64,000 nucleotides of DNA from Henckelia pumila (lineage: Eukaryota > Streptophyta > Magnoliopsida > Lamiales > Gesneriaceae): assembly GCF_033568475.1 (NCBI RefSeq), contig NC_133120.1, positions 87,190,151-87,254,150 on the forward strand. The letters run 5' to 3'. The notes beneath the pieces are model-generated. The model had not been told where the DNA came from. It made no database searches and saw only the letters and a list, made by a program, of their open reading frames with translations. Position numbers and translations under genes: made by a program. Every line of letters begins with the position of its first letter. Position 1 is the first letter of the stretch. Below, piece by piece: positions 1 to 11,326 of this stretch.

Positions 1-1718
1 ATCTGCTAGATGGCTCTGAAGTCGTGACAATACTCGCTAGAAACCCCTGGCAACCCCGTCTCAACAACTTCCTCGCCTGAATATAGGATATCACCTGAGG
101 AATATTACTGCTCTGAGATGCATAAAAAGTGAACGGGTCGCCCCCTGTAGGTCTCACTGACACTGATCTCCGACGAAAATCAATCGAAGCTCCATTGACT
201 GTCAACCAGTCCATACCCAAAATAAGATCAAATCCACTCAAAGGCAAGACTACTACATCTGCTCGAATGGAGTGTCCCTGCAGCTCTAACTCCAGTCCTC
301 GAATAACCTTCGAGGTAGACATAATCTGCCCTGACGGCATAGTAACATCATACCCGCTGTCACTACTCTCAGGTGTGATGCCTACCCGTCTGATAAACTC
401 CAGGGAGATAAACGAATGCGTAGCCCCTGAATCTAGCAACGCAAACGTGGAGTTGCCCCCAACTAGAATTCTCCCTGCACGCAGAAAATTCCCAACAGTT
501 TCATACCACTTCTAATTTTTTCCCAAACGAGTCACTACAAGTTCTTAATTCTAATCACAAGTAAAACATGCTTCCTATTCTAACATGCAGTTAAATGACC
601 CAAATAACAAGAATTTCAAATTAAATACTAAATCTTTAACCAAAGGAGAATCTATGAAAATACTAGGGATAGGATGTACCGGTGATCAAGGAGGTGTCAG
701 GATCGACCTCCTCAGCCTGCATCACGAACACCCTACCAGCGGTGTTCTTCTTCCTGGGGCAGTTAGCAATCTGATGCCCCGGCTCTCTGCAGTGGAAGCA
801 AACTCCTGCTCCCAATAGGCAAGGTCCCGAATGCATCTTCTGGCACTTCGGGCAAGTGGGATGAGCTATGGCATTAGGGGCCCCGCCCCTCTGCTGCTGC
901 TGCGGCCTCTGCTGCTGATTCGGGCCCTTAGCCGGCCCTGTATACTGCTTCTTCGCAGGTGGCTGCGAAGATGGTCGCTGATACCCTGTCTGCACAAACT
1001 GCCTCTTACCCTGCTGCTCTCTCTGGATCGCTCTCCGACCCTCCTCAGAACGCAAAGCCCTGCTGACTGCAGACTCATATGTAAACACGTCTGCCATGCG
1101 CACGTCATGCCTGATCTCAGCCTTCAGGCCCTCAACAAACTGTCGCAGCTTCTCCTGCGGACTATCAGCAATCATGGGCACAAAACGACAGCCCCTCTCA
1201 AACTGGCTTATGTACTCCACCACAGATCTGTCCCCCTGACGGAGACTCATGAACTCTCGGATCATGCGACTGCGCACATCCTCAGTGAAATATTTGGCGT
1301 AGAAGATACGCCTGAACTCAGCCCATGTCAGAGTAGGTAGATGGACTCCTCGTACTGCACCCTCCCACCATGAGGCTGCATCGCCTCGCATCATGTATGT
1401 AGCACAGCTCACCCTGTCGGCGTCTGTGATCCCCATATAGTCAAAAATGGACTCCAAAGATCGAATCCATCCCTCAGCCACCAACGGATCGGTGGTCCCC
1501 AAGAACTCCTTAGGCCCCTTCTTCTGGAACCTCTCGGCGACGTCCTCCTCGTGGGACAGTCTGGGACGGGCTGCCTGCTGCTCCAGCAAGGCAGTAATAC
1601 CCGCCATCATCGTGGCACTGGCCTGCTCCAGTGCTGTCATGGGGTGCTGCTGAGGTGGCGGTGGAGGTGGAGGTGGATGTGGAGGTCTCCCACGTCGGTT
1701 CACCTGTCTGGGAGGCAT
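1..1718 (-). CDS. Ty3/gypsy element G1: spliced gag-protease ORF, incomplete at window edge
   Basis: Reading leftwards from an ATG at 1718 (MPPRQ; an in-frame ATG at 1733 also exists), about 350 codons encode retroelement Gag: a proline-rich N-terminus, a retrotrans_gag domain (conserved WW of ..ASWWEG.. and the FYAKYF block), a basic Gln-rich linker and a CCHC zinc knuckle (CFHCREPGHQIANC). This frame stops at 663. The protein continues after a putative intron (475-679) as an aspartic protease whose catalytic LLDSGATHSFI motif has its Asp codon at 431-433. Protease continues to base 1, so reverse transcriptase and the rest are off the window. Gag packages the RNA and protease matures the polyprotein. 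No lesion is visible, so this is the youngest-looking coding region of the left block. Lineage (Tekay/Del-like chromovirus) is inferred from the long LTR and the gag/protease style; the decisive RT is not visible. Confidence 0.85.
475..679 (-). other. Putative 205-nt intron between gag and protease of G1
   Basis: On the minus strand a GT donor (GTACAT, starting at 679) follows ..SLITG, and a TGCAG acceptor ends at 475. Removing 475-679 joins the frames exactly, taking Gag ..LITG directly into RILVGG.. just before the protease DSG motif. Unspliced, the frame stops four codons after the donor. The interior is AT-rich with a short pyrimidine stretch (TTTTCTGC) before the acceptor. Intron status is inferred from frame continuity; there is no RNA evidence here. 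Confidence 0.65.
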
Positions 1719-1886
1719 TCTGCACCACCACATATTTATTTACGTAAATCGCCATGCATAACTAAGTGTTTTGAAATTAATACTAACTTAAATTCTAGAA
1801 ATTAAATCATGCTATAAACATTTAAAACTTACAGACCGGTAGCGTGGATTTCTGAGCTCGCATAGCAGTGAGGACCCCTCCGAGGA

Positions 1887-1902
1887 CCGGGCTCTGATAC
1901 CA
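1887..1902 (-). other. Primer binding site of G1 (tRNA-Met type)
   Basis: The minus strand reads TGGTATCAGAGCCCGG two bases inside the LTR end at 1905. This matches the usual plant PBS complementary to the 3' end of initiator tRNA-Met. It fixes both the element orientation and the inner LTR boundary. Confidence 0.9.
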
Positions 1903-1904
1903 AC

Positions 1905-4559
1905 TGAAACGACCCTAACTCTATAATAAATAAATATGCGGAAAAATTTTTTTTTTTTTTATACTACTAAATAAATATATGTACATATATGCCCATACAT
2001 ATTTGCACAGAATTTTATATTTAAAATAAATACATGACTAAATAAATAAACAATTTGATACTTATGTAAAATGCATTCTTTAAAATAAATAAATATCTGA
2101 GTCAACCCTATAATTAAAATATACTGCATAAATCAAATGAATAAAAAGTGTGCATGCACTGAAAATATTAAATAAAATATTCGAGACTCCCAACTGCTGT
2201 AAAATAAACAAACTGTATCACGCTGACAAAAATAATAACATGCATAGTGACTCAGAATATTTCACGGTCACGGGGCCACTGCATGCATGCTCATACGTCC
2301 TCGCCTCCGGTGGGTACAATGTCATCCTCAACGTACTCACCTGCACCATACCAGTGTAGTGAGCCTAGAGGCCCAACATGCTAACATAACAAGGGTTTAA
2401 AATAATTTAAACCAATTTAATACTAATACATATACATGAATGAGCATGCTTAAAAATTACATAACATAACTTACTTAAATAAACATATTACATAACATAA
2501 TACATAACATTATTGAGCAATTTATTTTCTAACATAGCATGGTTGTATCCGTAGTGTAACCTTAAATCATACATTAAATACTGATCAGCGTGGAAACCTA
2601 CGTACGTGGCCGGTGACGAATCACCTCTTAAATTGGCAGTAAACTGCCCTTCAATCATATGGGGACGAATCCCCCTTAAATTATCACACTACTTCAACTT
2701 CCAACATAAAATATTTTTATTGCTCAACTTAAACATTAAATTATGCATAAAATATTATTTCATGAATGCATGTACTTGAATAAAATGTGTGTCCATCATA
2801 TATATTTAATTTAATTTCTTATTAACATATAAATATTAAAATAACTCAAATGCATAAAAATAATTAAATATATAATCAGGACACATGCAAATTTTCTCAT
2901 GGATGGTCCTGGACTGCTGGCCCTACACTCAAGCCCATTAACTTAAAACTGGCCCATTAACATACTTAAGCCCATTAACTTAACTTTAAGCCCAAATAAT
3001 TAGTCTAAGCCCAATTAAATTAAATAAGCCCATTAAAATTACACTAAGCCCAATAACACTTAAACTGGCCCAATGGGCCCAAAAACCCAAAGACTGGCCC
3101 AATAACTTTTATGGGCTCAAAAGCCCACAAAATTAATGGACTAACTTAATTAAAATTTTAAAAGACCAAATAAAATTATTTGGGAGTCCAAATAATTTTA
3201 TTTCAATTTATTTGACTCAAAAACACATAAATTTGTAAAATACTTTAAAAATAAAATACTCGAGCCCGGCCCGCCAAACTCGGACCCGAACTCACTAACC
3301 CGACCCACTACCTAACCGACCCGACCCAAGCCCCATAACCCGACCCGGTCCCCTGCAGAACCCTAGCCCCGAACCCCTTTCTTCCCTTCGGCTGTGGCCG
3401 TGAGCAGCAGCCATTCCATGGCTGCTGCCGGCCGGCTCCGGCCGCTCCTGGCCGGAGCGCCGCCGCCCGGACGTAGCCCACGTCCGGGCGGACCTAACCT
3501 GTCCGAACCCCGGCCCCATGCAGCCTAACCCAGTCACCCGAAGGCCCTTTCCTTCGAACCCTAGTCTGCAACCCCTCACGGCCGACTGCACAAAACGCCC
3601 TCCTGGGCTCGTTTGGCTCGAGCCACTCGAGCCATTCGAGCCCAGGCCATCCTCACGCTCCATAGAAAACCCTGACCAGCATCCATACAAGCCATGTAGA
3701 AAATATGAACATGATGGAAGGAAAAACAAGAACACAATGCATATCGAAACGTTTTCTGAAAAATCTTGAAAAATAAACTGAGGTTCACGCACGCACCCAT
3801 CTAATTACTGTCATGGTACAAAGAAAAATAGAAGGAGTCATGCCTTTCACCGTAGATGACGTGAAAACACGAGCGTGGGACGGTTCCGGGACGACGGGAC
3901 GAAATTACGGGCCTTGGGAGCTTCGAACCTCTTGGCTATGGCTTCCTTGGGTGGCGGCTAGTTGAAGGAGAAGAAGATGGAGAATGGAGGGGATTGAGTC
4001 GGCTGATGGTGAAGGTGGCGTGAGGTTTGGGAGATTAGGTTTAGCTTTTTAGGTTAATTAGAATTTAATTAGGATAATAACTTAATTAGAATTATATTAT
4101 ACCATAAAACATTTATTCAAAAATCCCTAATAATAAAAGAAATCTGATGGGAAAGTTAAATCCCGAAATAATAGAGTAGGGAATTTTTAAAAATACTAAA
4201 AGTCAATATTTTGGCTAATTTTGAATAAAAAAATGGACTCCTAAAATTATATAAAATTAAATACTTAAAATTTTGGGATAATAAAACTCAAAATAATATT
4301 TTAAGGCTCTAAAAAGGCTCATAAAATAATTTGGGTGGAAAGTTGTCATCTCGTCCGTCCACGGTCCCGTCTACGCGATCAAATAATAAAAATACTAAAA
4401 ATCATAAAAATCACTAATTATGGGTTAAATGCTTAAAAATAAATTTTTTTATGCACAAATAATTCACATAATTATTTAACCCATAAATCATAAATTTAAA
4501 TAATTAAATATCTTAATTATGCAGGCGGATTTATGTAATTAAAAATACCGGGTGTTACA
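1905..4559 (-). repeat. 5' LTR of G1 (about 2.65 kb)
   Basis: On the minus strand the LTR begins TGTAACACCCGG (4559 downward) and ends CGTTTCA at 1905, giving TG..CA termini next to the PBS. A 2.65-kb LTR is typical of Del/Tekay-like chromoviruses. The middle (about 3240-3700) is GC-rich and holds spurious ORFs; the flanks are AT-rich with repeated GCCCA/TGGGC words. The matching 3' LTR lies left of the window. The five bases beyond the right end (tttag, 4560-4564) should be one copy of its target duplication. Confidence 0.85.
2612..2674. repeat. Three tandem short hairpins in the G1 LTR
   Basis: Arms GGTGA/TCACC (loop CGAA), GGCAGT/ACTGCC (loop AA) and GGGGA/TCCCC (loop CGAA) lie within about 65 bp. 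Two units share the loop but differ in matched arm bases, so the pairing is kept while the sequence changes. Confidence 0.7.
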
Positions 4560-6578
4560 TTTAGAGTTTATGCATGTATGCTTTGTATTGATGCATGTTC
4601 TTGCTTGTTTGGGTCATGATTCACATTTTTGCCAAGCATGGTACGGTCCAGGGCTGAGGGCTCGAGTCAGAGGGGTCCCAGGGTGCCTTAGGGTCGAGTT
4701 TTTTCAGAGTTTTAAGGTGTCATAGGCTGGAAACGAAGCTATTCACTTCTGATGCACAAAGACGCGCAGGTTAGGGCTTTGGGAAGAGAGGGGTCGTTCT
4801 CCTTCCTCAGGCCATGGATTTGTGCATGGTTTGTTGGGTTTAAAAGATTTAGATGTTCGCTAAAATTGAGAAGTGGTTTCACGGTCTTTGGTTGTCGGAG
4901 GAGGCCGCACGAACGAAAGTTTGGCAACTGCTCAGTCTGCGCGAGAGGAGGAGGAAGGCGTCTGGTGCAGAGCTTCGTTCTCACTCCTCGGGCCATGGTT
5001 TGGTCTGATTCTTGTTGTGTTAGAACCCCCTGGATGTGGGCTATCCATGGGCGGTGGTGCTCCGGCCAGGGGCGGCCGGAGCAGGGCGGCAGCAGCCATG
5101 GAATGGCTGCTACTCGCCCAACCGAGAAGAGAAGGAGAGGGGTGATCGGGTTTGGGGTTTGGGGGGGGGGGTTGCTGGGTCGGGTTATGGGTCAGGGTTG
5201 AGTGCTTGGTCGGTTCAGGTAGTCATGGGTCGGGTTAAGTCGGTCCGGGTCCGGGTTAGGTGGGCCGGGATTGAGTATTTTAATTTTTAAATGTTTAATG
5301 TTTTAATTGGTTTTTTGGGCCAATTAATTAGAAATAAAATTATTTGGACCTCCAAATAATTTTATTTGGGCCTTAAATAATTTATTTAAGTTAGCACAAT
5401 GATTTTTATGGGCTTGGGAGTCCATGAGAATTTTTGGGCCAGTCAGTGGATTTTGGGCCAGTCTAGAGTTTTATTGGGCTTAAGTTAAGTAATTGGGCTT
5501 AAATATTTTATTTAGGTCAAGTTAAGTTTAATTAAGTTATTTGGGCTAAAATATGATTATTGGATTTTATTTAAGTTTAATGGGTTTAGAGTGAGTGATC
5601 AGCAGTCTGGACCAACCCATGAAAATAAACTAAGTTCGAATATATATTTAATTATTTTTATGCATGAAGTCTATTTTAAGTAAAAGTATATTTATTATTA
5701 AAATTAATTAAATATATATTACGGACATATTTTAAGTGCATGCATACATGAAATATTTTATGATGTGTTTATGATTAAGAATTGAGCATGAAAAATATTT
5801 TTATGGAAATTGAAGTGATGTGACAGCATAGAAGTGGTTTTACCACTGACACAGAGGTAGTTCTACTACCGGCATAGAAGTGGTTTTACCACTGGCACAG
5901 AGGTAGTTTACTACCAGCATAGAGGTGGATTTATCCACCGCCACGTACGATGGTTCTTTAGACTGATCAGTCGGCACAGTTATTAGTCACATTCATGGAT
6001 ATGACCATACTCAGTTTTTATGATTATGACATGCTCAATTATGTTATGTATGATTAGTTATGATGTATGTACGACTGATGATGAATAAATTTTATGATGC
6101 ATTTATTTTAAGATCATGCATGCATGTCCACGTAAGTTATATGTATTAGTATGATTATGTGATGCATTATTTTAAACCTCGTTATCAAGGATTAGACATG
6201 TTGAGCCTCTAGGCTCACTATGCTTATATGGTGCAGGTGAGTATGATGATGTCTATTAGCTCCTACCGGTGGCGAGGACGTATGAGCTCACGGAGCAGTG
6301 GACCCCGTGACCGTCGCAGTTATTTAGTTTATTATGATAGAATTTTGAAACATGTTTTATTTTAATATTATTCCGCATATGAGATTTTTTTTAGCAGCAC
6401 TGTTTATTATTTTAAATTGATGCATTAAACATTTTTAAGGATTTATTTATTTAATATTTTTCAGGTTATTTAAGAAAAGTATGTTATTTTTATATACATA
6501 TATGTATGGGCGTATATGTATAGTATTATTTTAAAAAAAAAAAAGTTTTTCCGCATTTTATTAGTAGTAGGCGTTTCA
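4560..6578 (+). repeat. 3' LTR of Ty3/gypsy element G2, 5'-truncated
   Basis: This is an LTR in plus orientation related to the G1 LTR: it shares the gcctctaggctcac block, the ccggtggcgaggacg block, the TGGGCTTAA-rich part and the CGTTTCA 3' end (6578). It lacks the expected TGTAACACCC start, because at 4559/4560 it abuts the outer end of the G1 LTR. The simplest reading is that G1 inserted into this LTR and its first several hundred bases now lie left of the window. On the right it interrupts copia C1 integrase at 6578/6579, with expected TSD atggg (6579-6583). No PBS or coding sequence of G2 is visible. Confidence 0.75.
5833..5939. repeat. Five tandem short hairpins in the G2 LTR
   Basis: Units of about 22-25 bp carry arms AGTGGT/ACCACT, GGTAGT/ACTACC, AGTGGT/ACCACT, GGTAGT/ACTACC and GGTGGA/TCCACC, with loops of 2-4 nt, separated by variants of gcatag or gcacag. 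Arms vary in a matched way between units. Confidence 0.8.
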
Positions 6579-8770
6579 ATGGGATTCTCTTTCAGTGGAC
6601 TCCTCCTATGACACCTCAGCTTAATGGTGTTTCGGAGCGTCGCAATCGAACTTTGTTGGACATGGTTCGATCCATGATGAGCTTCACTGAGCTCCCACCA
6701 TCGTTTTGGGGCTACGCGCTTGAAATGGCGCTATTGTTGTTAAACAACGTCCACACTAAAGCAGTAAATAAAGCACCATACGAGTTATGGAATGACAAAG
6801 CTCCTAAGTATTCGTACTTGAGGATTTGGGGATGTCCTGCTTACGTGAAGTAGACAGTGGGAGATAAGTTGGATAGTCGATCCTCCTTATGTTATTTTGT
6901 GGGGTATCCAAAGAATTCAATCGGATATTATTTCTATCATCCTAATGAAACAAAAGTGTTTGTTTCAAGGAATGCCACCTTCTTGGAGAAGGAGTTCTTA
7001 TTGGATAAGAAAGGCAAGATGATGGAACTCGAAGAAATTCGAGAAGAACCCGAGATACAAAATAGCGATCCTACACCTCAAGAATCATCACAAGACACAC
7101 CTACTACTAGGAGATCCGAGAGGACTTCTAGGCCTCCTATTAGATATGGTCTTCTTCTTGAAGGGGATCAAAGTGAACCCGACATTGGATGTGCTCCAAG
7201 AAACTTCAAGGAAGCAATTTCTGATGCGGATTCAAATTTATGGCTTGAAGCTATGCAATCGAAAATAGATTCGATGCATTCTAACCAAGTTTGGTCTTTA
7301 GTAGATCCTCCCGATGGAATTGTTCCAATTGGGTGCAAATGGATCTACAAGAGAAAGCTTGGGCCTGATGGAAAGGTATTGACCTACAAGGCACGATTGG
7401 TGGCAAAAGGTTATACTCAAAGACAAGGAGTTGACTATGATGAAACTTTTTCACCAGTCGCAATGTTCAAGTCCATAAGAATCCTTATTTCCATAGCAGC
7501 ATGGTATGACTATGAGATATGGCAAATGGATGTAAAGACTGCATTTCTTAATGGAAACATTAAGGAAGAGATCTATATGATGCAGCCTGAGGGATACACA
7601 TCCATGGGAAGCGAGCATAAGGTATGCAAGCTTCAGAGATCAATCTATGGTCTCAAACAAGCATCAAGAAGTTGGAACCAGAAATTTGATGAAACAATAA
7701 AGGATTTTGGTTTCATCAAAAACCCGGAGGAACCATGCGTGTACAAGAAAGTAGTTAAGGATGCGGTAACATTCTTAGTACTTTATGTTGATGACATTCT
7801 ACTCATGGGGAATGACGTAGGGATGTTGCAGTCAACAAAGATATGGTTATCAAGTAGATTCTCGATGAAGGATTTGGGTGAGATCTCCTATATTCTTGGG
7901 ATACAGATCTATAGAGATAGATCTAAGAGAATGATAGGACTTACTCAATCAACCTACATCGAAACCATATTTAAAAGGTTTTCAATGGATGGGTCCAAGA
8001 GAGGACATCTACCTATGTGTCATGGAGTTTCTTTATCCAAGTCTATGTGTCCCAAGACTGACGAAGAGATAGAGAAGATGACACACATACCATATGCGTC
8101 AGCCATTGGTAGTATCATGCATGGGATGATATCTACCAGACCGGATGTGGCCTATGCTCTGAACGTCACGAGCAGATATCAAGCCAATCCCGATCAAATG
8201 CATTGGAAAGCCGTGAAGGATATTCTTAAGTACTTGCGAAGGACTAAGAATGTGTTCATGGTTTATGGAGAAAGAGAATTGAAGTTGGAAGGCTACACCG
8301 ACTCTAGCTTCCAATGTGACGTGGATGACTCGAAATCAACCTCTGGATTTGTATTCGTGCTCAATGGCGGTGCTGTCTCTTGGAAGAGTTCCAAGCAAGA
8401 CACCACAGCGGATTCCACCACTGAGGCAAAATACATTGCAGCATCAGCTGCTGCTAAAGAGGCGGTTTGGATAAGGAAATTCATCCAAGAGTTGGGTGTA
8501 ATTCCTGAAGCTGTTGGTCCAGTCCCGGTGTACTGTGACAACACGGGTTCCGTTGCTCAGGCAAAGGAGCCAAGGTCTCATCAGAAGTCCAAACACGTAC
8601 TGAGGAAATACCACATCATCCGGGAGATTGTGGAAAGAGGAGACATCAGTGTCGAGAGAGTGGCCTCTACAGACAATATCGCTGATCCGCTTACTAAGCC
8701 CTTACCAGGACCATTGTTTGACAAACATCGCGAAGCAATGAGATTACGTAGTATGACTAGTTGGCTTTAG
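6579..8770 (+). pseudogene. Copia element C1: 3' part of pol (integrase C-part, RT, RNase H)
   Basis: The frame enters mid-integrase (..GILFQWTPPMTPQLNG, SERRNR) because the G2 LTR sits upstream. An in-frame TAG at 6851-6853 replaces an Arg codon present at the same site in the second copy C2, so this copy is dead. From 6857 the frame is open for about 637 codons: RT with the YVDD active site (FLVLYVDDILLMGND), connection and RNase H (YTDSSF; the usual TEAEY reads TEAKY), ending ..MTSWL. It would copy and integrate element RNA. Domain order INT-RT-RH is diagnostic of Ty1/copia. Similarity to C2 is very high across RT. An Angela/Tork-like lineage is my guess from the RT style and the LTR length. 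Confidence 0.93.
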
Positions 8771-8784
8771 GGCAAGTGGGAGAT
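8771..8784 (+). other. Polypurine tract of C1
   Basis: GGCAAGTGGGAGAT follows the pol stop directly and abuts the LTR start. The same tract precedes the C2 3' LTR. It is the plus-strand primer site. Confidence 0.8.
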
Positions 8785-10677
8785 TGAAAGAGTGGGTGCC
8801 CGGTTAGCCAACTTGTGGCTAAGGGCTTTTATGACTCTATGTAAAACAATCTTTTGTTTAATATAATTTACACTTTTATAATGGTATTGACTTTATCTTT
8901 CTTCATATTGTTATAGTATGATATAATATTGTTGTTTTGATAAAGACCTTGAATATACTATAGTGTATGTAAGATGTGGTAGCACATGGGGATGGCTATC
9001 ATGAAACACATCTTATAGTCACTGTATATTCTAAACTGTTCCTAGTCAATTGAGCCGTCCGTAAATAAGGATAAGGATCGCTCGAGATTGAGACTAGCAT
9101 TTGCGATGCCGAGTACCACGTTTCATTGGTATGGAACATAGAGATGTTCAAAGAATGCAAATGGATATTCATATGATGAATGATCGAACTACCCTATTCG
9201 GACTTTCCAAGTGGTTATCACTTATCGAGTGGACAAAGTCCGCGATTTTGGTTGTACACCATTAGTCCTTATTACTTGAAACATCATTGAGACTCTATAT
9301 GCTAGTACTGTGCTTTGACTCGTTTACCGACTCTATTGGGGTCATCAGGTGTCGTGATTGGGTACAGTTATGACACATATAGGAGTCGATGCTTTGTTGT
9401 CAAGGATTCACCACATACTTGTGAGTGTGGACATCCTATGCGATCTGAGGAGATATTAGTGTGACAAATCTCTGGCCAGAGTACATGATGTGTTTTAGGT
9501 TAATGGGTTATCCTAGTAACACATGCGATGTCACTATTTGATCTTCAAGATGTTATGCATAGTTATCGAATCTCGAACGACTCTCGATGTACCAATGGTT
9601 GTTGATTCGATCGGGTTATATGGATTAAGGGACCGTACTGTACGCTAACCAAAATCTACTGGTTCTTGCAGGCACTATCAGTAATACCTAGGGAATCATG
9701 GGGCGATGTTGCTAGACGCTCTTACCATGATTCGATGGGTAAGTCGGAAATTGTTGTTCCGAGTCACAAGGAGTTGTGAGCCCACGGCTAGCTGTATTCC
9801 TGAACCATTGAGGGTTACACAAGTAATGGATTACTAAAACCCCGTAGAGATAGTTAAATTTAAAGAGTTAAATTTAATGAAAGAGAAGTTGGACCTCTTA
9901 ACTAAAGGGAGTGGGTTTTTCTAAAATGACATAGGGATGGGCATTTTTGGAAATCACTGAATTCGGATTCAGAAAAATTATCTTGACTTTAACTGATGCA
10001 GAAATGGTTTCTGTGCACATTGGTAAAATCAGTTTATCAATCGGAGTCACGATGAATTTTATATTAATTTTTAGAACAACGGGCTTGGCTTGTTGGGCTT
10101 AAGTTATGGATTGTGGGCTTTAAGAAGTTAGAGTCCTAACACAATTATAACTTAACCTAGTCTAAAAATTATCTATAAATACATGTAGTGGGTTCGAAAA
10201 TTGTGTGTGATTCAGTCTTCAAATTTTTGAACACTGCATAATTATTTCAAGAGGATTTTCGAAAATTCCTCTGTCCCTTTCGGAGAAAATTCGGCTTGTG
10301 ATTTTTATGAAAAATTACAATCTGAATTAACAGATCATATCTGTTTATTCTCTACGCAAACTTTTGATTGATTTCTAGTGCAGTCAATCAGAGGGTTTCT
10401 GTTTTCTGTTTGTGGACCTTATTCCGGTGATTGATCGTGACGCCATCAGTTCCCGGGATTTACGAGAAGAGCAGATTAAATTCTTTTGGAGTCCATAATC
10501 TCGTTTCGAGATTTAAGGTAAAACATTAATTGTGATTATTTGTTTTACTTGTGTGAATTTAATTGTAAAAGTTTTGATACCCAGATATGGAATCGTTCCA
10601 TATTAGTAAAATAAATTTTTTAAACTTCCGCTGCACCGGGTATCAATTCTAATTAATCTGAACACAGTTTTCCAACA
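8785..10677 (+). repeat. 3' LTR of copia element C1 (1.89 kb)
   Basis: It starts TGAAAGAGTGGGTGCC after the polypurine tract and ends ttttccaaca, the same termini as both C2 LTRs, with clear homology throughout but many differences. The next bases (tccca, 10678-10682) should be the target duplication; the other copy lies left of the window. It inserted in the env-like region of Athila A1. Confidence 0.9.
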
Positions 10678-11326
10678 TCCCAACCCGTACAACATCTTAT
10701 GAATCAAATACATATCCAGGTTGCACACCTCATTGTTTCCAGACTTCCAAGGATGATGTTTGCAGTGATGAAGTAGCAGATGAGGTGATCAATCAAAGGG
10801 AGAGTGGTAGGGAGGATGCTGTAACGAGAGCCAGTTTTTACCCTACGGTAGGTGAGACGCGACATAGCAAGGTTGAAATTGTAGGCAGGTTCAGACAAGA
10901 TAGCATCATATTGGTTGTAAACAACCGGAGGGCCCTCATTAGGAATGTGCAAAAGCTGGGCCAAGAACTCACTCGTCACCTCGATGCGAACTTCCTTCAC
11001 AAAAGGCTGAATTTTTGCATCCCTGTTTTGTCCTTCTCTTCAATATTGGCATAGAACTGCCAAACCAACTCGGGATAGTAGTCCCCTCGGATATCCAGAA
11101 TAGAACCCCAGCCAAATATATCAAACTCTGCTCGCAGTGGTATCTGAGCATCAATGGTGGGATGGATCGATTTCTCAACAATCATAGACTTATCCTTCAT
11201 CTTCTCGTACCACTGATAATTTTCCAAACTAGTGAACCTAACATCATCAAAAGCAGCCCCTTGACCACTGCAAGAGGACGAAGCGCCGCCCCTCGCACGC
11301 TTACTAATAGATTTTCTTGGTGCCAT
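10678..11326 (-). pseudogene. Athila env-like ORF (putative plant transposon protein type), truncated
   Basis: From an ATG at 11326 (MAPRKSISKRARGG..) about 105 codons run to a stop, then the sequence continues in another frame (..VRIEVTSEFLAQLLHIPNEGP..) to the C1 insertion at 10677. The position after integrase and blocks such as FYANIEE and IPNEGP match the conserved ORF3 of Athila elements, annotated in databases as putative plant transposon protein. Its function is unknown; an envelope role has been proposed for Athila but is not shown by this fragment. One frameshift near 11000 and the C1 insertion make it non-functional. Confidence 0.7.

Noticed and set aside
3295-3792. 165-codon minus-strand ORF and a matching plus-strand ORF
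   Set aside because: They sit in the GC-rich middle of the G1 LTR; composition bias explains the open frame and no domain is seen. The same holds for the ORFs at 4739-5290 in the G2 LTR.
1905-6578. A single foldback transposon made of the two inverted LTRs
   Set aside because: The left unit has a PBS and gag attached in minus orientation and the right unit lacks its LTR start, which suits nested insertion better than one palindromic element.
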